A program made the translations under genes and the position numbers. 64,000 nucleotides of DNA from Arabidopsis thaliana (Eukaryota > Streptophyta > Magnoliopsida > Brassicales > Brassicaceae). Below, piece after piece: positions 1 to 11,388 of this stretch. The DNA is taken from NCBI RefSeq assembly GCF_000001735.4, contig NC_003074.8, forward strand, positions 310,101-374,100, written 5' to 3'. The notes below the pieces were generated by a model. It was not told the DNA's origin, ran no database searches, and saw nothing but the letters and a program-made list of their open reading frames with translations. Within the stretch, counting starts at the first letter, position 1. Each line of letters starts with the position of its first letter.

Positions 1-231
1 GTATTGAAGAAGAAGAAGTTGTGTCCTATATCTTACTATTTAGATTTGGGGGGAAATTGATTAGGGCTCTATCCTCGCGCAGCACTAAATTAGGGTTACG
101 TTCGGCTTAGAAAGGGCAAAATTCGATAGAGTGTGTGTGTTGTGATTTTGATGAGGTTCTTCTAGCCAAAATTACTGAGTAACTACTGTCGACACCAATT
201 TGGGATTGTATTCAATTTTTTGTGATCAGCA

Positions 232-1672
232 ATGTCTGGGAATAACGAGTTGAACGCACTAAAAGGGCCTCAAAGCTCTCTGCCTTGGCCATTTGGAATG
301 GCCTCTGCATCGTTTGCTCCCTCCCACATGGCCCCTCCTAACTTTCAACCTCAGTTTCAGCTCTCTCAAGACCAAGGGATTAGTGCTCCTGGAAGAAGGT
401 TCCCACATAAACCTCCCATTGGAGGACCTCCTGCTGTTCCTCCTAGTATGGAGTTGACTCCAGCTTCCAGGAAAAAGAAACATAAGCTTCCAGACAAGTC
501 CTCCTTGCAGGAGCGCGTTGCTGCCGTCTTGCCCGAGTCTGCTCTCTACACACAGCTTCTTGAGTTTGAGTCTCGGGTTGATGCCGCTCTCTTCAGAAAG
601 AAAGTTGACATCCAAGACTCCCTTAAGAACCCTCCTTCCATTCAGAAGACCCTTAGGATCTACGTTTTCAACACCTTTTCCAACCAGATCCCTGGTCCTG
701 ACCCTCCCACATGGACTCTTAGGATTTTCGGCAGGGTCCTGGATCCTGACCACACTGGTGGATTAGTTCAGAATTCAAACCCACTTTATCCCAAGTTCTC
801 GTCTTTCTTCAAAACGTTAAAGATATCCCTGGACCAGAGCCTGTATCCTGAGAACCATCTGATCGAATGGAAAAGGGATCGATCGCCTGCTCCTCTGGAA
901 GGGTTTGAGATAAAGAGGATAGGGTGTCAGGAGTTTGCAGCTACTATACTGTTGGAGATGAATTACGTCCCTGAGAAGTTCAAGACTTCTCCTGCTTTGA
1001 TGCAAGTTTTGGGCATTGAGGTTGACACTCGCCCAAGAATCATTGCGGCAATCTGGCATTACGTGAAAGTCAGGAAACTGCAAAACCCAAACGACCCTTC
1101 TTTCTTCAACTGTGATGCTGCTCTCCACAGTGTTTTTGGGGAAGAGAAGATGAAATTCACTATGCTCTCTCATAAGATATCTCAGCACCTATCACCTCCG
1201 CCTCCCATTCAGCTTGTACACAAGATCAAGCTTTCGGGGAACAATCCAGCCATCTCAGCATGTTACGATGTGCTTGTGGACATACCAGCACCGGTCCAAA
1301 CGGAGCTTTCCAATCTGCTCGCTAATCCAGAGAAGAACAAAGAGATTGAGGCATGTGATGAAGCCATATGCGGAGCCATAAGGAAAATCCACGAGCACAG
1401 AAGGAGACGGGCGTTTTTCTTAGGGTTTAGCCAGTCACCGGTGGAATTCACCAATGCCTTGATGGAATCTCAGACCAAAGATCTGAAGCTTGTTGCAGGA
1501 GAAGCAAGTCGAAACGCTGAGAAAGAAGGCCGATCAGAGTTCTTCAATCAGCCATGGTAATAATCTCTACTGTTCTGCTTTTCATCACTTGTCTTACAAT
1601 CACTGAGAATTCTCTTGCAGGGTGGAGGATGCTGCAATACGTTACTTGAACCGGAAGCCAGCAGGCGGGTAA
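232..1672 (+). CDS. SWP73A: SWI/SNF complex subunit SWP73A (BAF60 type, SWIB domain)
   Basis: Encodes a 458-residue BAF60/SWP73-type accessory subunit of SWI/SNF chromatin remodellers, acting in the nucleus. Coding exons are 232..1556 and 1621..1672; the intron opens inside a Trp codon, so reading straight through would stop two bases later and lose the last 16 residues. The first 100 residues are rich in Pro, Gln and Ser with a basic patch (RKKKHK, about 80-85). The SWIB fold lies near residues 253-322 (from LGIEVDTR to KISQHLSP), with a helical C-terminal tail. One long exon plus a tiny last exon and a full-length N-terminus indicate an intact gene. The 231 bases before the start look like leader and promoter and contain TTAGGG-like telobox sequences. 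Arabidopsis has a second paralogue; synteny with CYP94B2 and sulfite oxidase points to SWP73A. Confidence 0.95.
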
Positions 1673-2258
1673 GATGCAGATGGGCCAAGAAGTTCATGAG
1701 TTCACTACTTTTACCTAGAAGTCACTTAGGTCCAGGACACTTGATCAGTGTCGTTCCTTATAGGTTTTTTTTCTAAGTGAAACATTGTTACTCAAGTTTC
1801 AAGAGTTTTTACTTTGGTTTGTAGCTCGTGCATCATATGCGACAAAATATAAGAAAGATAAATACTTGACTTTTTCACTTTCTTTTGTAGATTCCACGTA
1901 CTGACTTCCAATTGGCTCGATCTAGTCTTGTAGAATAATAATAACGTACGTATTATTATGGATAGAAAAAGACCAAGGCATTGTGCTCTCACGTTGAACT
2001 TTTAATATAGTCATCATCCCAAGATGATAACAAATGCAAAATGGGTCATTTTCAAACAAAAATATAATAACTGAGCTAATATTGGTTGAATTTTCTTCAA
2101 AACTCAAAAATTTAGTAGAGACTTTATGACTTGGATTGAAAAAAAAAAAAAAAAAGTTGAGTTGTTTACCCAAAGGAGAAAATAATTTTGGGTATGAATG
2201 ATCATAGAGACGTTTTACATAAAATAAAAAGCCATGATAATTGACTTTGTTTGTATAT
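1673..2258. other. Intergenic, shared 3' flank of SWP73A and CYP94B2
   Basis: The two flanking genes converge here, so this holds both 3' untranslated regions. It is AT-rich with a 17-A tract near 2140-2156. Short open frames on both strands have no recognisable protein features. No RNA gene or mobile element was seen. Confidence 0.7.
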
Positions 2259-3749
2259 TCAAGGGGAAAGAGAAGGATCTCTCCGATGAACGCGGACTTG
2301 CATCCCACCAGCCATGTGAGCCGTGAGCATTGGCACAAAATCCGGTTTATCCGTAGGGATCGGTTCAATCTCAAACCGGTCAAGTATGGAAGCCACAATA
2401 TACTTCATCTGCACGTACGCCATCTCTTCCCCAAGACAAACCCTTGGGCCGGCTTGGAAAACCGGAAACTTGAACGGATTCACCTTTTTCAAAACTCTGC
2501 AGCAGGTTTTATCATAAGACTCAGCCCACCGGTTTGGTTTAAACTCATCCCAATCTTCCCCCCATAGCTCTTCCATTCTCCCCATACCATATGGAAAATA
2601 CGTTACCCGGTCTCCGGCACGCACCAACGTACCGTCTGGTAACCGGTCATCGGTTAAGGCGTGTTTGGAGTCCCACGGCACCGGAGGATACAATCGCATC
2701 ACTTCACACAAACACGCTTTCAACAAACTCAGTTTCTTCAATGATTCGTAATCAAAACCCCCCGTTATCTCCTCCTTGACCGATCGGATTTCACTAACCA
2801 GATCGTGCTCGGTTTCCTCGTGACCGGTGATCAACCAAAACAGCCGTGTGGCTACCGCCGACGTGGTGTCCCTCCCCGCCATTATGATACTTATTACCAT
2901 ATCTCTCACCGTCTCGTCGCTTTCTCCGGCGACGATCAACCGCGAGAGAAAGTCTTGGTTGGCAGGCTTCCTCTTCTTATCCCGAATGATCTCATCGACG
3001 CAGTTATGGACTTCTCCGACGGCTTTTCTGAGCTCTTTCTCAGATCCAAAACCGACCAGTCTCTTAAACTTCCACACAAAAGACAGCGGTGCGGAACCGC
3101 GTCCAGCGCTGACCGCAGAAGCTGTCTGAAAGGCTCTGTCGAACTCAGAAACGGGGGAGGAAGGGTTTAAAGTGCAACGATCGATCCCGAGGAAAACAAT
3201 GCAAACAATATTGAAAGTGAATCTACGGAGAAGCTCCTGAAGATCGAAGGGTTGTGAATCTTCCGCAGCTGCGTTTAGAAACGCTAAGAGCTCCTTCTCC
3301 ACCTCGTTTCTCAAAACGGTGACGTATTCTCTCAGCGACTTTGGGGTGAAGTCGTGTGTAGCAAGTCTCCTCTGCTTTAACCAGAGGTTTCCGTCAACGT
3401 TGAAGATCCCGTTGCCGAGAAAATCTCCGAGGATCTCCGTAAAAGGTTTGCCTTTGGGATAGTTGTCGAAGTTTGTTTTGAGGATATACTCCACGTTCGA
3501 GGGGTTCGCCGTCACTACGGTTCTCCGTGCAGCTAAGCGGCGAATGACTACCGTCCGACTCGGGGATTCGGTTAGGAGCTCTGTATACCAATCCAGTAAC
3601 CGGTTTCGGTTGGTATAGAATGAAATTAAGCATCCGATAACCGGGTATGTTTTCGGTGTAGAGTTGCGGCAAGAATATATCACATGTTTTCCCGCAGAGA
3701 CAAGCAACAGCACAAGGACAAGAAGAAGAATAAAAGTTGAAGCTTCCAT
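2259..3749 (-). CDS. CYP94B2: Cytochrome P450 of the CYP94B subfamily
   Basis: An intronless 496-residue P450. It starts with a hydrophobic membrane anchor (residues about 4-20), as expected for an ER-bound enzyme. All signature motifs are present: oxygen-binding AGRDTTS of the I helix, ExxR in CEVMR, the FKPNRW region and the haem loop FQAGPRVCLG with the ligand Cys at residue 438. CYP94 enzymes are omega-hydroxylases of fatty acids or of jasmonoyl-isoleucine; CYP94B members mainly oxidise JA-Ile and so inactivate the hormone. The specific substrate of this member cannot be read from sequence. The upstream ATG at 3855 gives a different frame, so 3749 is preferred because the anchor follows immediately. 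Assignment to B2 rests on position beside SWP73A and sulfite oxidase. Confidence 0.93.
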   Translation of the reverse strand: MEASTFILLLVLVLLLVSAGKHVIYSCRNSTPKTYPVIGCLISFYTNRNRLLDWYTELLTESPSRTVVIRRLAARRTVVTANPSNVEYILKTNFDNYPKGKPFTEILGDFLGNGIFNVDGNLWLKQRRLATHDFTPKSLREYVTVLRNEVEKELLAFLNAAAEDSQPFDLQELLRRFTFNIVCIVFLGIDRCTLNPSSPVSEFDRAFQTASAVSAGRGSAPLSFVWKFKRLVGFGSEKELRKAVGEVHNCVDEIIRDKKRKPANQDFLSRLIVAGESDETVRDMVISIIMAGRDTTSAVATRLFWLITGHEETEHDLVSEIRSVKEEITGGFDYESLKKLSLLKACLCEVMRLYPPVPWDSKHALTDDRLPDGTLVRAGDRVTYFPYGMGRMEELWGEDWDEFKPNRWAESYDKTCCRVLKKVNPFKFPVFQAGPRVCLGEEMAYVQMKYIVASILDRFEIEPIPTDKPDFVPMLTAHMAGGMQVRVHRRDPSLSP

Positions 3750-4818
3750 TGTTGATGAGCTTCAAAACGACAAAAGGAGGCAGGAGGAAATAATGGTCAA
3801 TACTCAATAGAGATTTGACGCACGAGCTTGAATTCATCATCTTCATGGATCCCATTCATATAATATTTTAGTATATGCTTTGATATCTATGTATAAACTA
3901 CTCCTATTTTCAAAGACTTTCCTCAATAATCTCTAGTTACTTTCCATTATTTTTTACCACCCAAACTTCATCTCATTTGTTTTTTTTTCTTAAATAATCC
4001 TCTTGCTTCTTCAATCTTCTACACACTAAAGTATATTATTTCATCGAATGATAAAAGTAATTGAGGTTGTAACATTACGTTCGATATTCGACAAGTGTAT
4101 GAATTTAAATCATTCTTCAAGATCATATTCTACTAAATTAGTTTTTTTAATTTTATTTTATAAATTGGATAGATTAACGCGAAAATTGCGGTGACACATG
4201 CAAATATCTACTCTAATAAAATATGAGAGGAGGAGGAGAAGCATAAAAATAGATGTCGCATATTCGAGAAAAGAGAATGGACAATGAACAAAATAGGCAG
4301 GTAACACGAGATGTATATAACAAGTTAATATTGTCTTCTCGACGTTCTCGTGATGCAATAACTCGGATTAAAATAAAATGTAAAACGTTTTTCCGTCAAA
4401 TATGATTTAAAAAAAAAAAAAAATTGTTACTAACGGCTAGTTTACCCCCAAAAAAAAATGATTTTACTAACGGAGGAGAAGTGTTTCGAAAATTCGACAA
4501 TGATTAAGAAGAAAGTTAGATCAAACGAACAGGATCACAGGAAGAAGGTACAACGTGAAGCAATCAATGAGGCTAAAATAAAATATTGAGAAATTTGCTC
4601 AACCATATGATTTCATTAATATATAATAATGAATAACAGTTCTATCATATAAATAAATAATTTATAATCCACCACATGACAACAGATGGGTTTTCCCATT
4701 TTATTTAACTATAAACAGTATTTTGCTCTCACAGATCCACAAGGACAAGCATATTCAAGGATGTTTTAGTTCTTAAAGAAAAGATAAAGAGAGACCAGAC
4801 GCATAGTGGTAACTTGGT
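3750..4818. other. Intergenic, CYP94B2 promoter side and SOX 3' side
   Basis: About 1.07 kb, strongly AT-rich with poly-A runs near 4410-4425 and 4448-4456. It contains the CYP94B2 promoter (reading leftward) and the 3' end of sulfite oxidase. One isolated GNATATNC octamer is at 4258-4265. No gene recognised. Confidence 0.6.
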
Positions 4819-7174
4819 CTACAAGTTAGAGTGGCCAAGCCGGAGAAGGACACGGTGCCACGAAGTGTTGAGAACCCCTCTTAGGTTCCACACCGACTCC
4901 ACATTTTCCGGTTGAACATTCGCCGCCGAATCAACCTGCACATTTCCACAGTTTTCTATTAACTCTTGTCAGAAGCCATTTATATTAGCTGAGCAAGATG
5001 TTGAGGCTTTACCGCTTTGGCGATGACCTCTGTAGTCTGTGAAACATCAATGGTGGCTTCAAACAACACCCATGCCCATTTGTCACTGGAGCTGTGTTCT
5101 GAGATGTACTGCTTTCCTGGTTCCTGCGTTCTAGAAGCTTCCACCCAGTTTTTGCCTCCATCCAGGGATATGTCCACTCTTTCTATCCCGCGTCCACCTC
5201 CTGAAACCGCATATCCTTTGATACTTACCTGCAATTTTTTTTTTTTAATTGAATTAGCTCTTGCTTTCCTACATTGGTCAGATCAGATTAGGTAGTGAAT
5301 TCCGCGTTCTAACCTTTCCAGGCTTCACCATTTGCACATCCTCCACAGAGCAGATTGCACTCTGTTAACAATGATAAACGAGTATGGGGTCAAGACTCAA
5401 GACAAACTAATGTTCATTTACAAATTCTACTATCTGATCAAATTCATAAGGCAACTGGTCCAAACAAGTAAAATTTTCAGTATACCAGTAGAAAATATGA
5501 TCAGTCGATTCATCACCATCATCAACTGTTTTCATGGAAGAATACAGAATTACGAACTTCGCAAGAAAATTGGAAAATCTTAATTTTGTAGCGCATATAA
5601 ACGAAAAACGTCATTACAAAGTCAAGTATTCTGTAAGAAAGAAGGGAAAGTTGTATTTACCTGAACAGGGAAATCCATTTGCGGTCTCCTAGAGGACCAG
5701 TTGATATTATCCCAATTGACAGAGGGTGGAAACATTTTGTAATCTTTTTGCATGAAGAATCCCTACATCACATTTTGATCCAAGTCCCTTACAATGTTAG
5801 AACAGTTTCTGATTGCTAAAAAGAGGGTAAAAGCCGGACACTTTAGTTGAGACCTGGCTTTCTTCAGCGATGACATTGATGGAATCAAGCCATTTGACCG
5901 AACGAGCACCAATCACACCAGGGACAACCACCCTTAACGGAAATCCGTGATCCCTGTTCAGGGTCTTCACAGAAGAAACACGTTTTCCAACAAATAAGCA
6001 CATTTCCGAGTACTCACTCATACTCACATGTCAAACAAGTGATGATTTAAACACAAGTGAGACTAATTTAGGAGAGCGATATCAAACCTCTCCATTCATC
6101 TCATAAGCGAGTAGAACATCCGCTTCAGGATTTGTGGCTTGACTTAGAGTGATTGACGCCTTATAAGGGCCCCCATTTTCCTCCTAGAGATATAGAAAGA
6201 GCATAGACTTTTCATGGGAATTCATAACAAAGCATAAAAAGGTGGAATTTATTAATATATATCTACCTTACAGCGATCAACACTAACGAACTCAACATGT
6301 CTGGCTCCTAAATTGGTAGAAGCAGTCAGCTTTGGTATCCCCACAAGCTCAAGAACATCGGCCAGTTTCGCCCCACCCCAGACAGCTGAAAGGCAAATTC
6401 TTTCAAGACAAGTATGTATTGAAAGCATGGGAATGGGAGAAAGAGAGACGAACCGTTGCCAATAGCAGAAACATCCCATCCAACACCTCTAACATTCCTA
6501 ACTTTGCTCATGGCAGTCCTTCTGTTACCGGCACACTGCATTGAAACAAAAGTGATGTTAAATTAAATGTGGAGAAAAACTAAAGGTAGAAGATTTACTC
6601 AAAGGAAGAATGAACCTGAAGAGTAGCAGTAACATTGTACTTTGGGAGGGACCTGCAATTTTGAGGAGGAAACAAGAGTGGTGCTTGATGGAGAGATACA
6701 AGATCAAAGTTGGAGAATGTAAAGAGAGGCAAATAAATAAAGGTACCTGATGTCTTTGATAAAGAGCTTTCTCGGGTTCTGGATCAATCCAGTAAGGGTG
6801 ACGGAGTAGCTGGTTTGGCAAAAGAAATAGCAGAAATGAGCGGAGGAGGCAAAATTGAAGATGAATGAGAGTGAGAGAGAGACCTTTGAAGGTGATCAAC
6901 AATGGGGATGGGACCATGATTTCGCTTGTAGAAAAGGTCGACGGGAGTGACATAAGATGAGACTAAGGCCGAGCGGGGAGGCTCGGCGTTGAAAGGTTCC
7001 TGCGGATCACCCAAATTTAGATGCCATGAAGAAAAAGGCTATATCAGACTAGTGACTGATTCGATTGGAAAGAGAGAAGAAGAAGAAGAAGAAGCTTACC
7101 TTGGCGTTGACCTTGAGAGAAGGGTGACGAGGTGGTTCCTGCGAGTATTCCGAAGGACCTCTAATTCCAGGCAT
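4819..7174 (-). CDS. SOX: Sulfite oxidase, peroxisomal molybdenum enzyme
   Basis: Oxidises sulfite to sulfate using a molybdenum cofactor; the plant enzyme lacks the haem domain of the animal one and works in peroxisomes. Twelve exons on the minus strand: 7100..7174, 6884..6999, 6747..6809, 6616..6652, 6454..6535, 6267..6385, 6088..6183, 5854..5964, 5661..5762, 5314..5361, 5013..5228, 4819..4935, all GT-AG and in phase, giving 393 residues. The Mo-coordinating Cys is at residue 98 in LQCAGNRR. The dimerisation domain fills the C-terminal third. The protein ends in SNL, a non-canonical type 1 peroxisomal signal. No N-terminal transit peptide is seen. The start lies only 174 bp from the start of the divergent YrdC-family gene, so the two share a promoter. 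Confidence 0.97.
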
Positions 7175-7348
7175 TCTTCTTTCGAGGAGGAGATACCGAG
7201 GAAATGACGATTGAGTGCTTTCCTTTGTGACGTCTCTCTCTTCTTCAAAGGAAAACTATGGAACGGCGTCGTTTTAGGTTTGCGTCTCTTAATTTGTGGA
7301 TAACAGACAGAGCCCAAATTGAGCCCAAACAAAAACAAATTGTGAGAG
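7175..7348. promoter_or_regulatory. Bidirectional promoter between SOX and the YrdC/YciO gene
   Basis: Only 174 bp separate the two start codons, so both leaders and core promoters fit here. The motif AACGGCGTCGTTTT sits at 7262-7275; near copies occur in the RPS19A/MPPBETA promoter region. No TATA box stands out, which is usual for housekeeping genes. That one element serves both directions is inference. Confidence 0.75.
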
Positions 7349-8901
7349 ATGGCGGTGGCCAAACTTCACGGCGGAGGTATGGCGGCGATGCGTCTTCTTC
7401 TACTTCCTTCCCCGATGACGCACCGGCGACCATCAACGCTTCCGAGCACTGCCTCTTTATCTCCACGGAGATACATCGTCGCGTTGGCGGCCAAGAGAAG
7501 CCCTAAGCGTCTCAAATACTCTACTCCTCGTTTCACCAAGGAGGGGGAATTGGTGTACATCGAGGTCGATCCTTGTGGTGTTGATTCCTGGAAACTCCAA
7601 CCTGTCATTGACCTTCTCAAACAAGGAGCTGTTGGTGTTATTCCCACTGATACCGTGTAAACAAGCTCTTCCTCTCCTCTTTACTTCTTCTTCTTCCTCC
7701 TCTTTTGCATTTTTTTTGAATTTCTGTTTCTCCGTAGATATGCCATTGCTTGTGATTGTAAAAACCATTCCGCTGTTGAGCGTCTCCGAAGGTTAGCTAC
7801 CTACCTCTCACTCTTGCTGCTTTTCTATTCCAATCCAATCCTTTGAGCTGACTCGTGTTAGCCCGTGTGTGTCTCTCTCTCTCTTTCTTAGGATTAAAAA
7901 GATTGAATCCTCCAAGGTAAGCAAGCAAGGAACACTTGTTCTATATTTCTGCTTTGCTCAATTTGAATCCTCCATAGGTTTGAGTTTGATTATTCCATCT
8001 CAACTTATGCAGCCACTTAGCATCTTATGCCGTTCCTTACGAGATATTGACACTTTTACAATGGGCTTTCCTCGTGGTGATGGTCATGGTCATGCTAACG
8101 TTTTTCGAGCTGTCAAGCAATGCTTACCTGGTCCTGTGAGAGCCTCTTCTTCTCTTGTTTTCTAATGGATACTCAACATATTCGCAATATCCAAACAGTT
8201 TTCTTATCAATGATCTTTGGCATTTTTTTTTTTTTTAACAGTATACCTTCATCTTGACTGCAAGCAAGGAACTACCCAAACAGTGTGTAGGTTATGGCAC
8301 CACAAGTGTGAAATATGCATCTAGGAAAAACGTGGGTGTCCGCATATCTGATGATGCTCTCTGCCAAGCTATTCTGCAGCAGATGGATGCCCCATTGATT
8401 TGCACAAGGTTTATTTCTTCTTTAAAATCTCGTCACTAGCTACAGAGAGACTGTGGACTCTTCGACCAAGTTGTGTAATGTATGGTAAATAATGACAGTG
8501 TGAAAGGGCCTAAAGAAAATGAATGGATGATCGACCCAACCGCAATAGGTGACATATATGGACCAGAGGTATTTATAGCTCTCACTCTTTCTCAGCGACT
8601 AAAGAACATCTTTGGTTGCTCTATTCTCTGTTTCGGTTTCCTTTTACAGGGTCTGGATTTTGTGGTAGACGGAGGTATACGAGTGGCTGAACCATCCACC
8701 ATCGTGGATATGACAGGACCATATCCCAAGGTCATAAGGGAAGGGAAGGTAATATATTATCTAAACATTCTGTGCTTCATCCATCCAAGGACCTTAACTT
8801 GACCGTGTGGTTGGTTTGTATAGGGACCTATATTGCCGTGGATGGTGGTTGAGGACGACGAGTCTTCCCTGCGCCAAGATCTTATGGCGTCTGGCACTTA
8901 A
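7349..8901 (+). CDS. YrdC/Sua5-domain protein, YciO-like
   Basis: Predicted 307 residues from eight exons: 7349..7656, 7738..7791, 7892..7916 (a 25-nt micro-exon), 8013..8135, 8242..8408, 8499..8568, 8650..8748, 8824..8901. The YrdC fold spans about residues 85-290, with nucleotide-site motifs PTDTVYAIACD, KPLSILCR, LPGPYTFIL and STIVDMTG. The stretch around KKIESSKPLSILCR resembles bacterial YciO more than true Sua5/TsaC, which carry a KxR...SxN signature for threonylcarbamoyl-adenylate (t6A) synthesis. Whether it makes t6A intermediates is therefore open. The first 50 residues are rich in Arg, Ser, Pro and Thr and look like a plastid or mitochondrial transit peptide. ATGs at codons 11 and 14 are possible alternative starts, but the first has a good GAGATGGCG context. 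It is head to head with SOX and converges on the MFS gene. Confidence 0.92.
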
Positions 8902-9188
8902 AACAGAGACAGACACAGATTAGGTCTTTGTTTGACATCTACACACAAAGACACCTTGTAGCTGGAGAATATGAATAATGTGAATACAATTATTACAAAT
9001 GCGAATTCAAAATCCATACACAACACCGGACACAAAAAATCGTTACATAACCAAATACACATGTATGGGGAAGTGGAAGACCAAGCCAAAGAATAAGATG
9101 ATGAACACAATCATATATATAGGTATGAAACTCAAAGAACCCAGCTTCTTTTCTTGGTGGGATATTTTCGTAATATGGTATCTTAAAA

Positions 9189-11388
9189 TCAGTTGCGGGT
9201 TTTGCCGTAGAGATTTGTGTAAACCGGCTTCGTACGTTGCACAAGGATCATACTCAAGGCGGCCGCAATGAGGCAGAATCCAGACATTATGAGTGACGTC
9301 AAGAAGTAACAGATGGAACCTCGGCATCTCAGGACATCGTCAGGATTGAACAAGGATCCTTGTGCTTGCCTCTCTGCTTCGCGGTCATAAATGGAACTTG
9401 CGATCAGCCCCGAAAAGACTAAGGATCCCGCTGGGTTGGCCAGCGTCAGGAAATTGTATAAAGCTCCAAACTTCTTTAGACCAAAGAGCTCAGAGGCAGT
9501 GGCTGGGACGATGGCCCAGTGAGCACCATAGCCAAGTCCAATCAATAGTGTGCCGATGTGCATAGCTCCAGGCCATCCGTATGCAAAGAAGATGTGTCCT
9601 ACTGACATTACAAGCTGAGCCACTGCTATAGCAACCGGTCTTGGGTACGCATAGTCCCTGCAAATCATTTCGAACCACAATCAATTCCACAGCCAAATGT
9701 CATTGTCATTCTTCTGGGACAGTATCATACCTGACGATGAGTTCGGAGAAATAACCGCCTCCAATGCGTCCAAGGAAGTTCCAAATGCTAATCATGGACA
9801 CAAAGACGTGAGTGTTATCGTAACCGAGAGACTGACTCATCTGCCCAAGGTTATCTATGACCGTTAGACCCGAACCAGATCCGAGCAAGAGGGAGAAGAA
9901 GATGAGCCAGAAATCGGCTTTAACGAGTGCTTGAGTTAAAGTAAAATCCTCGCCTCTGTGAGGGCCCCTCCGTCTCTTGACCCGAACAGCACCCTCTGCA
10001 GCTGCTTGCATCAGCTTTGCTTGCAACTGAGCAATTCTCTTATGTCTCTCCACTGCAGGAAGCAAATCTACTTCTTTTGGTTTCTCGTCTTCCACTTCAC
10101 TAAATATAAGCTCAGGACCATGGTCAGGGGTGGTGGACTGTCCCGGATCCTGACCTTGCTGATCGCCAAGGAGAGGTTCTTCGAGCGTGTCACAGGGGTC
10201 GGTTGATGCTGTGAAGCAACTCGTTGCGATTGGTATGAAGATGGGTACAAGAAGAATGGCAAACAAGACAACGGTGAAAGCAATGATGATTGAATGGCTA
10301 AGATCAATGAAATCTTCAACAAGCATCACTGCCATGAGATAGGCAGCAAGTAGAATGCAGACGGCATAGATGACGGTGAAGCTGGTGGCATCAGAAGAAC
10401 GGATCTGTCTGTGACCACCGACGGGTCTGATGAAGAACATGAGAGGAACAACAACAACTGAAGGGGCAACAGCAACCATGAAGATGAGGGATGCACGGTC
10501 AGAGGAGTGGATCATTGTGTATACCTGGGAGAGGATGGCACCGCCGAGGCCAGCAAACCCCTTGAGGATACCGACGACAGGACCACGGCTCTTGGGAAAG
10601 TTCTGAACACCAGAAACTAATGCAGCGGTGTTGAAGTAGGTCTCCCCGTTGTTCCCAACAAAAATGAGGATACACATCTGAAAGATGACAAAGAGATTCA
10701 GATTAAGTTGATGAATTGCTTGTAAAAGGAACGTCGAGCAAAGACCAAAAAGGATCCCAGGAGATATTCCAATTGCACTTTCACAATCTTGACCAGAAAG
10801 ATTAATAGTCAACTGGTTTTCTTATAGAAACAGTGAAGGAATTCAATTTCCAAGCTACAGAAGGATCACTCTCTCTCACACAGATTTGACAGCCATTTCA
10901 TAGGAACCACCAAACAACAACCTTAAAAACGCAAACTTTGGGAGATTCGATTCTCCAAACAGACATCATTAAAAGAAGGAAGAGAAAAAAGCAAACTTTA
11001 GTCCAAAATAGAAACAGAAAGCTGGAGAAAAAGAAAGGAAACAACTCACAGCCCATAAAGGAAGAATGGGAGCACGACCGGTGACGATAAGCCAAACCCA
11101 GCCATAGCCGACAAGGTTCTGGACAGAGCCGACGAGAAGAGCGGCCCAGAGAGGCAAGATCTCGGAGAGAGTACCAGCGAGGAAGCCGACACTATCGCCG
11201 AGATCTTTGGCGACACCGAGCCTGGAGAGCTGTTTCTGGTTGTAGTTGAGGGAGCTCTTGATGACAGGAGAGATGCTGCCGAACAAGTAACCGATGCCAG
11301 CGCAAGACTGAATCCACATGGCCGCAACAAACACTAGCCATCTATTGTTTATGAACGATTTCACTCTTTCTCGCGTCGTCCTCGCCAT
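9189..11388 (-). CDS. Nodulin-like / NFD4-type major facilitator transporter
   Basis: A 584-residue multi-pass membrane protein from three exons (11050..11388, 9731..10677, 9189..9657). The N-terminus MARTTRERVK is followed by a nodulin-like domain with repeated hydrophobic helices (residues about 15-235). A central hydrophilic loop contains EEPLLGD and a basic KRRRGPHRGED segment, and a second bundle of helices follows. Family members are predicted solute transporters; the substrate is unknown and cannot be inferred here. The long frame beginning at 10812 includes intron sequence at its 5' end and is not the true N-terminus; exon 2 starts at 10677 with MCILIFVG. The second intron splits an Arg codon. 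Two GCCGAC (DRE/CRT) cores lie 350-400 bp upstream. Confidence 0.93.

Noticed and set aside
9706..10812. 368-residue frame with its own ATG at 10812 taken as a separate gene
   Set aside because: It is exon 2 of the MFS gene plus intron sequence at its start; the family N-terminus lies in the exon at 11050-11388.
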